This document shows, in pieces, positions 1-8,742 of a DNA stretch of 42,455 nt. Where the stretch lies: assembly GCA_035524495.1 (NCBI GenBank), contig DATKOR010000081.1, positions 1-42,455 on the forward strand, in the 5' to 3' direction. A program made the position numbers and the translations under genes. Source of the stretch: CAIKZZ01 sp035524495 (GTDB lineage: Bacteria; Pseudomonadota; Gammaproteobacteria; Steroidobacterales; Steroidobacteraceae). Position 1 is the first letter of the stretch. Every line of letters starts with the position of its first letter. The notes below the pieces were generated by a model. The model worked only from the letters and a program-made list of their open reading frames with translations. It searched no databases and was not told where the DNA came from.

Positions 1-47
1 GGCTTCCGGTATCCTTGGCGGCCCTCCGCCCGCCCCGTTGCCCGACG

Positions 48-2645
48 ATGCAAGCGCAGTACGACCCCTCGACGATCGAAGCCGCGGCCCAGCGCCACTG
101 GGAGGCCGCCGGCACCTTCCGCGCCACCGAGGACCCGTCCCGGGCGAAGTACTACTGCCTCAGCATGTTCCCTTACCCGTCGGGGCGGCTGCACATGGGG
201 CACGTGCGCAACTACACGATCGGCGACGTAATCTCGCGCTTCATGCGCATGCAGGGACGCAACGTGCTGCAGCCAATGGGCTGGGACGCGTTCGGGCTGC
301 CGGCCGAGAACGCGGCGATGGCCAACCGCGTGCCGCCGGCGCGCTGGACCTACGACAACATCGCGACGATGAAGCGGCAGCTGAAGTCGCTCGGCTTCGG
401 GCTCGACTGGGCACGCGAGGTCACGACCTGCCGGCCCGAGTACTACCGCTGGAACCAGTGGCTGTTCCTCAGGATGCTCGAAAAAGGCATCGCGTACCGC
501 AAGACCGGCACCGTGAACTGGGATCCGGTGGACCAGACCGTGCTCGCCAACGAGCAGGTCATCGACGGACGCGGCTGGCGCACCGGCGCGCTCGTCGAGA
601 AGCGCGAGATCCCGATGTACTACCTCGGCATCACCGCCTACGCCGAGGAACTGCTGGGCGCGCTCGACGGCCTCGGCGGCTGGCCCGAGCGCGTGCGCAC
701 GATGCAGGCCAACTGGATCGGCAAGAGCGAGGGCGTGACGATCGGCTTCCCCTACGAGCTCGACGGCGAGCGCCGCCAGCTCAAGGTGTTCACGACGCGC
801 GCCGACACGCTGATGGGCGCGACGTTCATCGCGGTCGCCGCCGAGCATCCGCTCGCGGCCCGCGCCGCCGCAATGCGGCCCGAGCTCGCCGCGTTCGTCG
901 AGGAGTGCAAGCGCGGCAGCATCATGGAGGCCGACCTCGCGACGATGGAGAAGAAGGGGATGGCGACCCACCTCTGCGTCACGCATCCGCTGACGGGCGC
1001 CGCGGTGCCGGTGTGGGTCGGCAACTACGTGCTGATGGGCTACGGCGAGGGCGCCGTCATGGGCGTGCCGGGCCATGACGAGCGCGACTTCGCCTTCGCG
1101 AAGCAGTACGGGCTCCCGATCCGGCAGGTCATTGACGTCGACGGCCGGCCGTATTCGAGCGATGCGTGGCAGCCCTGGTACGCCGACCACGGCCGCTGCG
1201 TCGCCTCGGGCGCCTACGACGGCCTCGACCACGCGCAGGCCGTGCGCGCGATCGCGGCCGACCTCGAGGCCCGCGGGCTCGGCGCCCGCCAGGTGCAGTG
1301 GCGGCTGCGCGACTGGGGCATCTCGCGCCAGCGCTACTGGGGTTGCCCGATCCCGCTCGTCCACTGCGACGGCTGCGGTGACGTGCCGGTGCCGGAAAAG
1401 GACCTGCCGGTGGTGCTGCCGGAGGACCTCGTGCCCGACGGCAGCGGCAACCCGCTCGCCAAGCTCGCCGCCTGGGTCAACTGCGCGTGCCCGAAGTGCG
1501 GCAGGCCCGCCAAGCGCGAAACCGACACGATGGACACGTTCGTCGACTCGTCGTGGTACTTCCTGCGCTATGCCTCGGCGGCCAACGACCAGGCGATGGT
1601 CGATGCGCGCGTCGGCTACTGGCTGCCGGTCGACCAGTACATCGGCGGCATCGAGCACGCGATCCTGCACCTGCTGTACTCGCGGTTCTGGACGCGCGTG
1701 ATGCGCGACCTGGGGCTCGTCAACCTCGCAGAGCCCTTCCAGAACCTGCTGACGCAGGGCATGGTGCGAAACGCGATCTACTTCCGAAAGCCCGCCTCCG
1801 GCCGCGTCGTCTACTACAGCCCGGCCGACGTCGAGATCGAGACCGACGTCAGGGGCCAGCTCGTCGGCGCGGTGCTCAAGGCCGACGGCGAGCCGGTCGA
1901 GAGCGGCGGCATCGGCACGATGTCGAAGTCGAAGAACAACGGCGTCGACCCGCAGTCGATCATCGACCGCTACGGCGCCGACACCGCGCGGCTCTTCATC
2001 ATGTTCGCGGCGCCCCCCGAGCTGTCGCTCGACTGGTCGGACGAGGCCGTCGAGGGCGCGTTCCGCTTCCTGAAGCGGCTGTGGAAGGCGGTCGAGGCGC
2101 ACCTCGAGGCGGGCCCGGCGCCGCCGCTCGAGACCGCCGCGCTCGGCGCCGCCGATCGCGCGCTCCGCAGGCTCGCGCACCAGACGCTCGCCAAGGTCGC
2201 CGACGACTACGGCCGGCGGCGCACGTTCAACACCGCGATCGCCGCGGTCATGGAGCTGCTGAACGCGGTGACGCGCCACGAGGCGACGAGCGGCACCGCG
2301 CGCGCGGTCGTGCACGAGGCGCTCGAGTTCGCGGTGCTGATGCTCTCGCCGGTCGTGCCGCACATCACGCACGCGCTGTGGCAGGAACTCGGCCATGCGC
2401 GTGCCATCGTCGACGAGCCGTGGCCGGCCGCGGACCCGGCCGCGCTCAGGCAGGACGCCGTCGAGCTCGTCGTGCAGGTGAACGGCAAGCTGCGCAGCAA
2501 GATCACCGTGGCGGTCGATGCCGACGAGGCGACGGTCCGCAGCGCCGCGCTCGCCGACGCCACCACGCAGCGCTTCGTCGGCGCGCTCAGCGTGCGCAAG
2601 GTCATCGTCGTGCCCGGCAAGCTCGTCAACGTGGTCGCGAACTGA
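48..2645 (+). CDS. leuS: Leucyl-tRNA synthetase
   Basis: Charges tRNA-Leu with leucine using ATP in the cytoplasm. The 865-residue product has the class I signature HMGH at residues 49-52 after a PYPSG stretch, the CP1 editing region in the first half, a zinc-ribbon-like Cys region near residues 440-490, and the KMSKS-type loop MSKSK at 625-629. The length fits the bacterial LeuS family (about 860). I chose the ATG at 48 because the protein then begins MQAQYDP, like known LeuS N-termini; an upstream TTG at 15 would add 11 residues without similarity. Its TGA overlaps the ATG of lptE (TGATG), the usual arrangement in gammaproteobacteria. Confidence 0.98.
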   Translation: MQAQYDPSTIEAAAQRHWEAAGTFRATEDPSRAKYYCLSMFPYPSGRLHMGHVRNYTIGDVISRFMRMQGRNVLQPMGWDAFGLPAENAAMANRVPPARWTYDNIATMKRQLKSLGFGLDWAREVTTCRPEYYRWNQWLFLRMLEKGIAYRKTGTVNWDPVDQTVLANEQVIDGRGWRTGALVEKREIPMYYLGITAYAEELLGALDGLGGWPERVRTMQANWIGKSEGVTIGFPYELDGERRQLKVFTTRADTLMGATFIAVAAEHPLAARAAAMRPELAAFVEECKRGSIMEADLATMEKKGMATHLCVTHPLTGAAVPVWVGNYVLMGYGEGAVMGVPGHDERDFAFAKQYGLPIRQVIDVDGRPYSSDAWQPWYADHGRCVASGAYDGLDHAQAVRAIAADLEARGLGARQVQWRLRDWGISRQRYWGCPIPLVHCDGCGDVPVPEKDLPVVLPEDLVPDGSGNPLAKLAAWVNCACPKCGRPAKRETDTMDTFVDSSWYFLRYASAANDQAMVDARVGYWLPVDQYIGGIEHAILHLLYSRFWTRVMRDLGLVNLAEPFQNLLTQGMVRNAIYFRKPASGRVVYYSPADVEIETDVRGQLVGAVLKADGEPVESGGIGTMSKSKNNGVDPQSIIDRYGADTARLFIMFAAPPELSLDWSDEAVEGAFRFLKRLWKAVEAHLEAGPAPPLETAALGAADRALRRLAHQTLAKVADDYGRRRTFNTAIAAVMELLNAVTRHEATSGTARAVVHEALEFAVLMLSPVVPHITHALWQELGHARAIVDEPWPAADPAALRQDAVELVVQVNGKLRSKITVAVDADEATVRSAALADATTQRFVGALSVRKVIVVPGKLVNVVAN

Positions 2646-3127
2646 TGCGACGCGTCGCGGCGCTCCCCGTCCTCGCGCTCCTGGCCGGCTGCGGCTTCCA
2701 CCTGCAGGGCGTCGCGCACCTGCCGCCCGCGTTCGCCAGCACCGAGGTCGTCGCCGAGGACCGCTACACGGACTTTCACCGCGCGCTCATCGAGGCGCTG
2801 CGCGCCTCGGGAAGCCGCCCGGTGGGGCCGAACGGCGGGGCGGGGGCGAGCGTCGAAGTGCTGGCCGACGACAGCGGCCAGCGCGTGCTGTCGGTCTCGG
2901 CCAGCAACACGCCGACCGAGTACGAGGTCTACTACACGGTGCGTTATCGCGTGCGCGTCGGCGGCAAGGAGGTGCTGTCGCCGAAGCAGCTGACGCTGAC
3001 CAAGGACTACAGCTTCAACGAGACCGCGGTCCTCGCCAAGGAGCAGGAGCAGGACCAGATCCGCGGGGCGCTCGCCCGCGAGCTCGCGGCGCTCGTGATG
3101 CGGCGGCTGTCGGCGATCGGTCCGTGA
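2645..3127 (+). CDS. lptE: LPS-assembly lipoprotein LptE
   Basis: Outer-membrane lipoprotein that plugs and supports LptD during insertion of lipopolysaccharide in the outer leaflet. The 160-residue protein begins with a short charged stretch, a hydrophobic segment and the lipobox LAGC with Cys16 as the lipidation site, followed directly by GFHLQG, the typical LptE (RlpB) mature N-terminus. The C-terminal half contains the Tyr-rich beta region and a QDQIRGALARELA-type helix seen in the family. It starts inside the leuS stop codon, which supports translational coupling. The position after leuS matches other gammaproteobacteria, but holA does not follow directly here. Confidence 0.95.
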   Translation: MRRVAALPVLALLAGCGFHLQGVAHLPPAFASTEVVAEDRYTDFHRALIEALRASGSRPVGPNGGAGASVEVLADDSGQRVLSVSASNTPTEYEVYYTVRYRVRVGGKEVLSPKQLTLTKDYSFNETAVLAKEQEQDQIRGALARELAALVMRRLSAIGP

Positions 3128-3624
3128 GCGCGGCGGCCGCGGACGTCGCGCGCCTCGAGGGGCGGCGCGGCGCACTGGAGGCGCTGCTCGCGCGCCTCGG
3201 CCTCGAACTCGCCTGCGTCGCCGACGATGCGCCGATCCCGTTCAGTTACTGGGGCGCGCCCGAGGCGGGCCTCGAGCGCCGGCGCGTGTGGGCGCGGGCC
3301 GACACGCCGGTGCACTCGGTGCTGCACGAGGCCTGCCACGTGCTGTGCATGGACGACGCGCGCCGCGCCGCGCTCGAGCGCGACGCCGGCGGCGACTTCG
3401 ACGAGGAGAACGCGGTCCTGTACCTGCAGATCCTGCTCGCCGACGAGCTCGGCGACGTCGGCCGCGTGCGCCTGATGGCAGACATGGACCGCTGGGGCTA
3501 CACGTTCAGGCTCGGCTCGGCGCGCCGCTGGTTCGAGGAGGACGCCGACGAGGCGCGCGCATGGCTTGCGCGCCACGGCCTCGTGGCGGATGACGGCCGG
3601 CCGACGGGGCGGGCGCGCGCGTGA
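3124..3624 (+). CDS. Uncharacterised HExxH protein, putative zinc metalloprotein
   Basis: A 166-residue protein that I cannot assign to a named family. A clear HEACH (HExxH) motif lies at residues 68-72 inside a predicted helix, followed by an Asp/Arg segment and an acidic DEENAVLYLQ-like helix near residue 95 that could supply a third metal ligand. There is no signal peptide or membrane segment, so it is probably cytoplasmic. The GTG at 3124 overlaps the lptE stop (GTGA), and its own TGA overlaps the next GTG, so it is tightly coupled to lptE. The HExxH followed by ARR recalls EpmC/YfcM, the elongation factor P hydroxylase, but I would not name it on that basis. A zinc-peptidase-like role is inference. 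Confidence 0.8.
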   Translation: MSAAAADVARLEGRRGALEALLARLGLELACVADDAPIPFSYWGAPEAGLERRRVWARADTPVHSVLHEACHVLCMDDARRAALERDAGGDFDEENAVLYLQILLADELGDVGRVRLMADMDRWGYTFRLGSARRWFEEDADEARAWLARHGLVADDGRPTGRARA

Positions 3625-4484
3625 GGCGTCCGCTCCTCGCGCTCGGCGCGCTGACGCTGCTCGCCGGCTGCGCTGCCCTCGAGCTCGGGACCGCCAACGT
3701 GCTCGAGCTCGGCGGCGGCGGCTACCGGCGCGAGCTCGACCTGTCCTACGGCGCGCATGCCGCGCAGCGACTCGACGTCTACGTGCCGCAGGGCGCCGCG
3801 CAGGCGCCGCGGCCGCTCGTCGTGTTCGTGCACGGCGGACGCTGGCGCACGGGCACGAAGGCCGACTACCGCTTCGTCGCCGCCGGGCTCGCCGAGCGCG
3901 GCATCGTCGTCGTCGTGCCGAACTACCGGCTGTACCCGGAGGTGCGGATGCCGGCCGCGGTCGCCGACGTCGCGGCGGCGGTCGCCTGGGCCGAGCACGA
4001 GGCGCCGCGCTATGGCGCCGACCCCGCCGCGCTCGTCGTCATGGGCCACTCGGCGGGCGCGCAGCTGGCCGCGCTCGTGGCGACCGACCGCCACTGGCTC
4101 GCGGATGCGGGCGCCGCGCCCGTGCGCGCGCTCGTCGGGCTCGCCGGGCCCTACGACTTCCTGCCGCTTAAGGACGCCGATCTCATCGACTACTTTGCGC
4201 CGCCGGCGGCTTACCCCGCCTCCCAGCCCGTGAACTTCGTCGACTCGACGAGCGCCCCCGCGCTCCTCGTGCACGGTCTCGCCGACACGACCGCGAAGCC
4301 GCGCAACAGCGAGTCCTTCGCCGCGCACCTGCGCGCGGCCGGGGTCGCGGTCGAGCTCCACCTGATGCCGGGCGAGGATCACGGCGCGGTGCTGAAGCGC
4401 TTCGCGCGCCCGTTCCGCGGCAGCGATCCCCTGTACGCGGACGTGGTGCGCTTCCTCACGTCGCCGCCGCACCGGGGCAGCTGA
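3621..4484 (+). CDS. Alpha/beta-hydrolase lipoprotein (carboxylesterase-like)
   Basis: A 287-residue serine hydrolase of the hormone-sensitive-lipase/BD-FAE type. The N-terminus is a lipoprotein signal with LAGC and Cys17, so the enzyme is likely membrane-anchored in the periplasm. The oxyanion motif HGG follows a VVFV strand, the nucleophile elbow GHSAG carries Ser144, an Asp lies in the LLVHGLADTT strand and the catalytic His in PGEDHGAV. The substrate is not evident; the family hydrolyses short acyl or aryl esters. The GTG start overlaps the stop of the upstream HExxH gene and its TGA overlaps the next ATG, placing it within a compact cluster. Confidence 0.9.
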   Translation: MRRPLLALGALTLLAGCAALELGTANVLELGGGGYRRELDLSYGAHAAQRLDVYVPQGAAQAPRPLVVFVHGGRWRTGTKADYRFVAAGLAERGIVVVVPNYRLYPEVRMPAAVADVAAAVAWAEHEAPRYGADPAALVVMGHSAGAQLAALVATDRHWLADAGAAPVRALVGLAGPYDFLPLKDADLIDYFAPPAAYPASQPVNFVDSTSAPALLVHGLADTTAKPRNSESFAAHLRAAGVAVELHLMPGEDHGAVLKRFARPFRGSDPLYADVVRFLTSPPHRGS

Positions 4485-5344
4485 TGCGCATCCGCATCCT
4501 CGCGCTGATCGGCGCCGTGCTGATCACCCGCAGCGCCGCCGCCGGCGAAGTCGCGCCGCCCGCGCACCGGCCCGAGCGCGTCGTGACGCTCGCGCCGAAC
4601 ATCACCGAGCTACTCTACGCCGCGGGCGCCGGCGCGCGCCTCGTCGGCACGGTCGATACGAGCGACTACCCGCCGGCGGCGCGCGCCGTGCCGCGCATCG
4701 GCGACGTGCAGCGCCTCGACGCCGAGCGGCTCGTCGCGCTCAAGCCCGACCTCGTGCTCGTCTGGGGCGACGGCTCGCCGACCACGCAGAAGGCGCTGCT
4801 CGCGCGGCTCGGGCTCGCGACGCTGAGCCTCGAGCAGCATTCGCTCGCCGACGTCGCCGCCGCGCTCGAGCAGCTCGGCGAAGTGTTCGGCACCGAGGCG
4901 ACCGCGCGCGCCGCGGCCGGGGCCCTGCGGGCGCAGATCGCGGCCCTCAGCGCGCGCTACGCGAACGCACGGCGGCTGCGGGTCTTCTACCAGGTGTGGA
5001 GCACGCCGCTCTACACGCTCGGCGGCCGCCACGTTGCGACCGAGATGCTGCGCGTCTGCGGTGCCGACAACGTGTTCGCCGACCAGGCGGTCAGCAGCTT
5101 CGCGGTCGACGAGGAGGCGGTGTACGCCAAGGACCCCGACGTCATTGCGCTCGCGGGCTCGGCCGAGGAGAACGCCGACTGGCTCGGCCGCTGGCAGCAC
5201 CGCGCGCCGCTGCGCGCGATCGCCGCCGGCAACGTGATCCGGCTCGACCCCGACCTCGTGAACCGGATGGGACCGCGGATCGGGCTCGGTACCGAGCGGC
5301 TGTGCCAGGCGCTCGACGCGCGGCGCACGGCGCTCGCGCGCTGA
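4484..5344 (+). CDS. btuF: BtuF-like cobalamin-binding periplasmic protein
   Basis: Class III periplasmic substrate-binding protein, 286 residues, with a cleavable signal ending near the AAAG segment at residues 18-21. The N-terminal RVVTLAPNITELLYAAGAG segment is characteristic of BtuF/FepB-type proteins, and the long linking helix between lobes is at about 125-160. BtuF delivers vitamin B12 to the BtuCD importer, but no permease or ATPase gene lies in this window, so the partner must be encoded elsewhere. It overlaps the upstream hydrolase stop by one base. A corrinoid ligand is inferred from the family; a different chelate cannot be excluded. Confidence 0.85.
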   Translation: MRIRILALIGAVLITRSAAAGEVAPPAHRPERVVTLAPNITELLYAAGAGARLVGTVDTSDYPPAARAVPRIGDVQRLDAERLVALKPDLVLVWGDGSPTTQKALLARLGLATLSLEQHSLADVAAALEQLGEVFGTEATARAAAGALRAQIAALSARYANARRLRVFYQVWSTPLYTLGGRHVATEMLRVCGADNVFADQAVSSFAVDEEAVYAKDPDVIALAGSAEENADWLGRWQHRAPLRAIAAGNVIRLDPDLVNRMGPRIGLGTERLCQALDARRTALAR

Positions 5345-5404
5345 GCGCTTGCGGGCCCGGCGGACGCGGTGTGAGACTCGTTTACTGATCCGCGAGGACG
5401 CGAC

Positions 5405-7039
5405 ATGACGAAAGCAGAGGCACTCCTGTCACTCGTGGCGGCGCTCGCGCTCGCGCCGTCCGCCCAGGCGGCGCCGGCGGGCCGCGAGCACGCGCCGGTC
5501 GCCGAGCACGGCACCGAGAGCGCCGAGGAGCGCGAGGCGGCGCGGCACCTGAGGGACGAGTCGCAGCGCACCGCGCAGAGCGTCACGGTCGGCGGGCGCA
5601 CGCTCGCCTACCAGGCCGAGGCGGGAGTGCTGGTCGTGCACGTCAAGGACCCGCTCGACGAGGAGCCGCCGGCCGCCGGCGCCGAGCACAGCGGGACACC
5701 GGCACCGCTCCCGCCCGAGGCGAGCATGTCCTACGTCGCCTACTTCCTCGGCAAGGAGCCGGACCCGCACCGGCCGATCACGTTCCTCTTCAACGGCGGC
5801 CCCGGATCCTCGACGGTTTGGCTGCACATGGGCGCGTTCGGCCCCAAGCGCGTGCTGACGAACGACAGCAGCCACAGCCCGGCGGCGCCGTACCGGATCG
5901 TCGACAACGCCTACACGCTGCTCGGCGACTCCGACCTCGTGTTCGTCGATGCGCCCGGGACCGGCTTCAGCCACCTGCGCGGCACGGACAAGGAGAAGGC
6001 GTTCTTCGGCGTCGACCAGGACGCGCACGCGTTCGCGACCTTCATCACCGAGTTCCTGTCGCGGCACGGGCGCTGGAACTCGCCGAAGTACGTGTTCGGC
6101 GAGTCCTACGGCACGACGCGCGCCGCGGCGCTCGCCTACGTGCTGCAGGTCGAGAAGGGGCTCGACCTCAACGGCGTGATCCTGCTGTCGCAGATCCTGT
6201 GCTTCGACAACAACGGCGACACCCCGCAGTTCAACCCGAGCGTCGATCAGCCCTACGCGCTTGCGCTGCCGACCTACGCGGCGACGGCGTTCTACCACCG
6301 GCAGCTGCCGAACATGCCGCCGGCGCTCGAGCCGTTTCTCGCCGACGTCGAGCAGTTCGCGGTCGGCGAGTACTGGGGCGCGCTCGCGGCGGGCGACCGG
6401 CTCGCGCCCGCGGCGCGCGCCGCGGTCGTGGAGAAGCTGCACGCCTATACGGGGCTGCCGGTCGCCTACCTCGAGCGCGCGAACCTGAGGATCAACGTCG
6501 GCGTGTTCGGCAAGCACGTGCTGGGCGAGGAGACGACGACCGGCCGCCTCGACACGCGCTTCACCGGGCCGACGATCGATCCGCTCAGCAAGGAGGCCGA
6601 GTACGACCCGCAGGCGGCGGCGATCTCCTCGGCCTACGTCTCGGCCTTCAACGACTACGTGCGTCGCGAGCTCAGGTTCGGCGACGGCCAGACCTACAAG
6701 TTCGAGCAGGACCTCGATCGCATCTGGGACTACATGCACCAGCCGCCCGGCGCGCCGCAGAAGCTGCCGCAGGCCGCGAACGTCATGCCGGACCTCGCCG
6801 GCGCGATGAAGCAGAACCCGAACCTGAAGGTGATGATGAACGGCGGCTACTACGATCTCGCGACGCCGTACTTCGCGGCGATCTACGAGCTTCGGCACCT
6901 GCCGGTGCCGGCGCCGATCGCCGCCAACATCGAGGTGAAGCTCTACCCGTCCGGCCACATGGTCTACGCCCACGAGCCGGCGCTGGCCGCGCTCGAGTCG
7001 AACGTCGCGGCATTCATCCGCCGCACCCAGGGGCGCTGA
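5405..7039 (+). CDS. Secreted S10 family serine carboxypeptidase
   Basis: A 544-residue exported serine carboxypeptidase of MEROPS family S10. A signal peptide with Ala-rich core and AQA cleavage site covers residues 1-23. The substrate carboxylate-binding motif NGGPGSS is present, the nucleophile is Ser234 in GESYG, the catalytic Asp is Asp484 in GYYDLATP, and the catalytic His is His518 in SGHMVY. Length and layout match the bacterial S10 group rather than the yeast CPY type. The family removes C-terminal residues from peptides. It lies 60 bases after btuF with a GAGG-containing ribosome binding site and overlaps holA by 3 bases (TGATG). Confidence 0.93.
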   Translation: MTKAEALLSLVAALALAPSAQAAPAGREHAPVAEHGTESAEEREAARHLRDESQRTAQSVTVGGRTLAYQAEAGVLVVHVKDPLDEEPPAAGAEHSGTPAPLPPEASMSYVAYFLGKEPDPHRPITFLFNGGPGSSTVWLHMGAFGPKRVLTNDSSHSPAAPYRIVDNAYTLLGDSDLVFVDAPGTGFSHLRGTDKEKAFFGVDQDAHAFATFITEFLSRHGRWNSPKYVFGESYGTTRAAALAYVLQVEKGLDLNGVILLSQILCFDNNGDTPQFNPSVDQPYALALPTYAATAFYHRQLPNMPPALEPFLADVEQFAVGEYWGALAAGDRLAPAARAAVVEKLHAYTGLPVAYLERANLRINVGVFGKHVLGEETTTGRLDTRFTGPTIDPLSKEAEYDPQAAAISSAYVSAFNDYVRRELRFGDGQTYKFEQDLDRIWDYMHQPPGAPQKLPQAANVMPDLAGAMKQNPNLKVMMNGGYYDLATPYFAAIYELRHLPVPAPIAANIEVKLYPSGHMVYAHEPALAALESNVAAFIRRTQGR

Positions 7040-8034
7040 TGCGGCTCGTGCCCGAGACGCTGCCGCGCGCGCTCGAGGCCGGGCTCGCGCCGGCGTACCT
7101 GGTGGCGGGGGACGAGCCGCTGCGCGTCGGCGAGAGCGCCGATGCGATCCGCGCCCGCGCGCGCAGCGCGGGCTTCACCGGCCGCGAGGTCCAGTTCGTG
7201 GAGCGCGGCTTCGACTGGGATGAGTTCGCCTCCAGCCTGCGCGCGCTGTCCCTGTTCGCCGAGCGGCGCGTCGTGGAGCTCAGGCTCCCGACGCCGAAGC
7301 CGGGCGCCGACGGGAGCCGCGCGCTCGTCGCCGCGCTCGAAAGCCCCGCGCCCGACGTGCTGCTGCTCGTGATCACCGACAAGATCGAGTACGCCGACCG
7401 CTCGAGCGCGTGGGTCAAGGCCTTCGAGTCGCTGGGCGCGTGCGTCGATGCCGAGCAGCTGATCCCCGAGCAGCTGCCGTCCTGGATCGAGGCCCGGATG
7501 CGGCGCGCGGGACTCGAGCCCGAGCCCGATGCGGTGCAGCTGCTCGCCGAGCGCTGCGAGGGCAACCTCGTTGCCGCGCACCAGGAGATTGAGCTGCTGC
7601 GGCTGCTCGCGGGCGGCGGCCCCATCAGCGTCGAGGCGGTCGCCGACTCGGTCGCGACGAGCGCGCGCTACCACGTCTTCCAGCTCGGCGAAGCGCTGCT
7701 CGGCGGCGATGCGCCGCGGGCGCTCAGGATCCTCGGCGGACTCGCCGCCGAAGGCGAGGAGCCGACGCTGGTGCTGTGGTGCATCGCCGAGGAGCTGCGC
7801 TCGATCCTGCAGTCGGGCGGCAACGCGCGCCGGCTGTTTCGCGGCGGGCGGCGGCGCAAGGAGCTGCTGGCCGCGGCCGCGCGCCGCGTGCCGCGGCGCG
7901 TCGCGCTCGACCTGCTGGGTGCGGCGGCGCGCGCCGACGCGCTGATCAAGGGGCCGCGCAAGGACGAGGCGTGGGGCGAGCTCGCGCGCATCGCCACCGA
8001 ACTTTGCATCGCGCCACGAAATCGGGCAGGGTGA
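7039..8034 (+). CDS. holA: DNA polymerase III delta subunit HolA
   Basis: The delta subunit opens the beta sliding clamp as part of the clamp loader. The 331-residue protein has the family N-terminal pattern APAYLVAGDEPL, where E. coli delta has a similar nucleotide-fold start, the region around residues 110-160 (LLLVITDK, then QLPSWI), and a C-terminal helical collar domain. The length is close to that of E. coli HolA (343). The ATG at 7039 overlaps the S10 peptidase stop. nadD follows after 6 bases. In most gammaproteobacteria holA follows lptE directly; here four genes intervene. Confidence 0.94.
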   Translation: MRLVPETLPRALEAGLAPAYLVAGDEPLRVGESADAIRARARSAGFTGREVQFVERGFDWDEFASSLRALSLFAERRVVELRLPTPKPGADGSRALVAALESPAPDVLLLVITDKIEYADRSSAWVKAFESLGACVDAEQLIPEQLPSWIEARMRRAGLEPEPDAVQLLAERCEGNLVAAHQEIELLRLLAGGGPISVEAVADSVATSARYHVFQLGEALLGGDAPRALRILGGLAAEGEEPTLVLWCIAEELRSILQSGGNARRLFRGGRRRKELLAAAARRVPRRVALDLLGAAARADALIKGPRKDEAWGELARIATELCIAPRNRAG

Positions 8035-8040
8035 GCGTCG

Positions 8041-8742
8041 ATGTCGACGTCGCGACCAAGCGCACCGCCCCGGGCGGGCGCGGCGAGTGGCGGTCCGATG
8101 GGTATCTTCGGAGGTACCTTCGACCCGATCCACTACGGCCACCTGCGCACCGCCTTCGAGTTGCAAGAAGCGCTGCGCCTGCCGGAAATGCGCTTCATGC
8201 CGGCCGGCAATCCGCCCCACCGCGAGCACACCGTGGCGAGCAACGCGCAGCGTCTCGAGATGGTGCGCGCGGCGACCGCCGGGCAGCCGGGCTTCACGGT
8301 CGACGAGCGCGAGATGCACAAGTCCGGTCCCTCGTACTCGGTCGAGACGCTCGCGGAGCTGCGCGCCGAGTACCCGCCGCGACCCCTGTGCCTGATCGTC
8401 GGCATGGACGCGTTCCTGGGCCTGCCGAAGTGGCACCAGTGGCGCGAGCTGCTCAGCCTCGCGCACCTCGTCGTCGCGCACCGGCCGGGATGGCGCGCGC
8501 CGACGATGGGCCCGCTCGGCGAGATGCTCGTCGACCGTGGCACCGGCACCGTGCAGGACCTTCATCAAGCCGTCGCCGGACGCATTTACATTCACGCCGT
8601 GACGCAGCTCGAGATCTCGTCGACGGACGTGCGTGCACTGATTCACGCCGGTCGCGATCCGCGCTACCTGATGCCGGACGGCGTACGTCGTATCATCCAG
8701 GAGTCGGGCTGTTACGCCCGGAAGGAAGAAGCAAGGGGATGA
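8041..8742 (+). CDS. nadD: Nicotinate-nucleotide adenylyltransferase
   Basis: Transfers AMP from ATP to nicotinate mononucleotide in NAD synthesis. The nucleotidyltransferase motif GTFDPIHYGH is at residues 25-34 and the C-terminal ISSTDVR at about 195-201; both are diagnostic. The 233-residue reading uses the ATG at 8041, which has AGGGTGAG about 8 bases upstream, and it gives a 19-residue Pro/Ala/Ser-rich extension. The ATG at 8098 (protein starting MGIFGGTFDP) would give a more ordinary 214-residue enzyme, so the start is uncertain. The stop overlaps the rsfS start (ATGA). Confidence 0.95.
   Translation: MSTSRPSAPPRAGAASGGPMGIFGGTFDPIHYGHLRTAFELQEALRLPEMRFMPAGNPPHREHTVASNAQRLEMVRAATAGQPGFTVDEREMHKSGPSYSVETLAELRAEYPPRPLCLIVGMDAFLGLPKWHQWRELLSLAHLVVAHRPGWRAPTMGPLGEMLVDRGTGTVQDLHQAVAGRIYIHAVTQLEISSTDVRALIHAGRDPRYLMPDGVRRIIQESGCYARKEEARG

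Noticed and set aside
5429..6973. Long minus-strand open frame over the S10 carboxypeptidase
   Set aside because: Antisense frame of a gene with intact catalytic motifs; composition is typical of GC-rich shadow translation.
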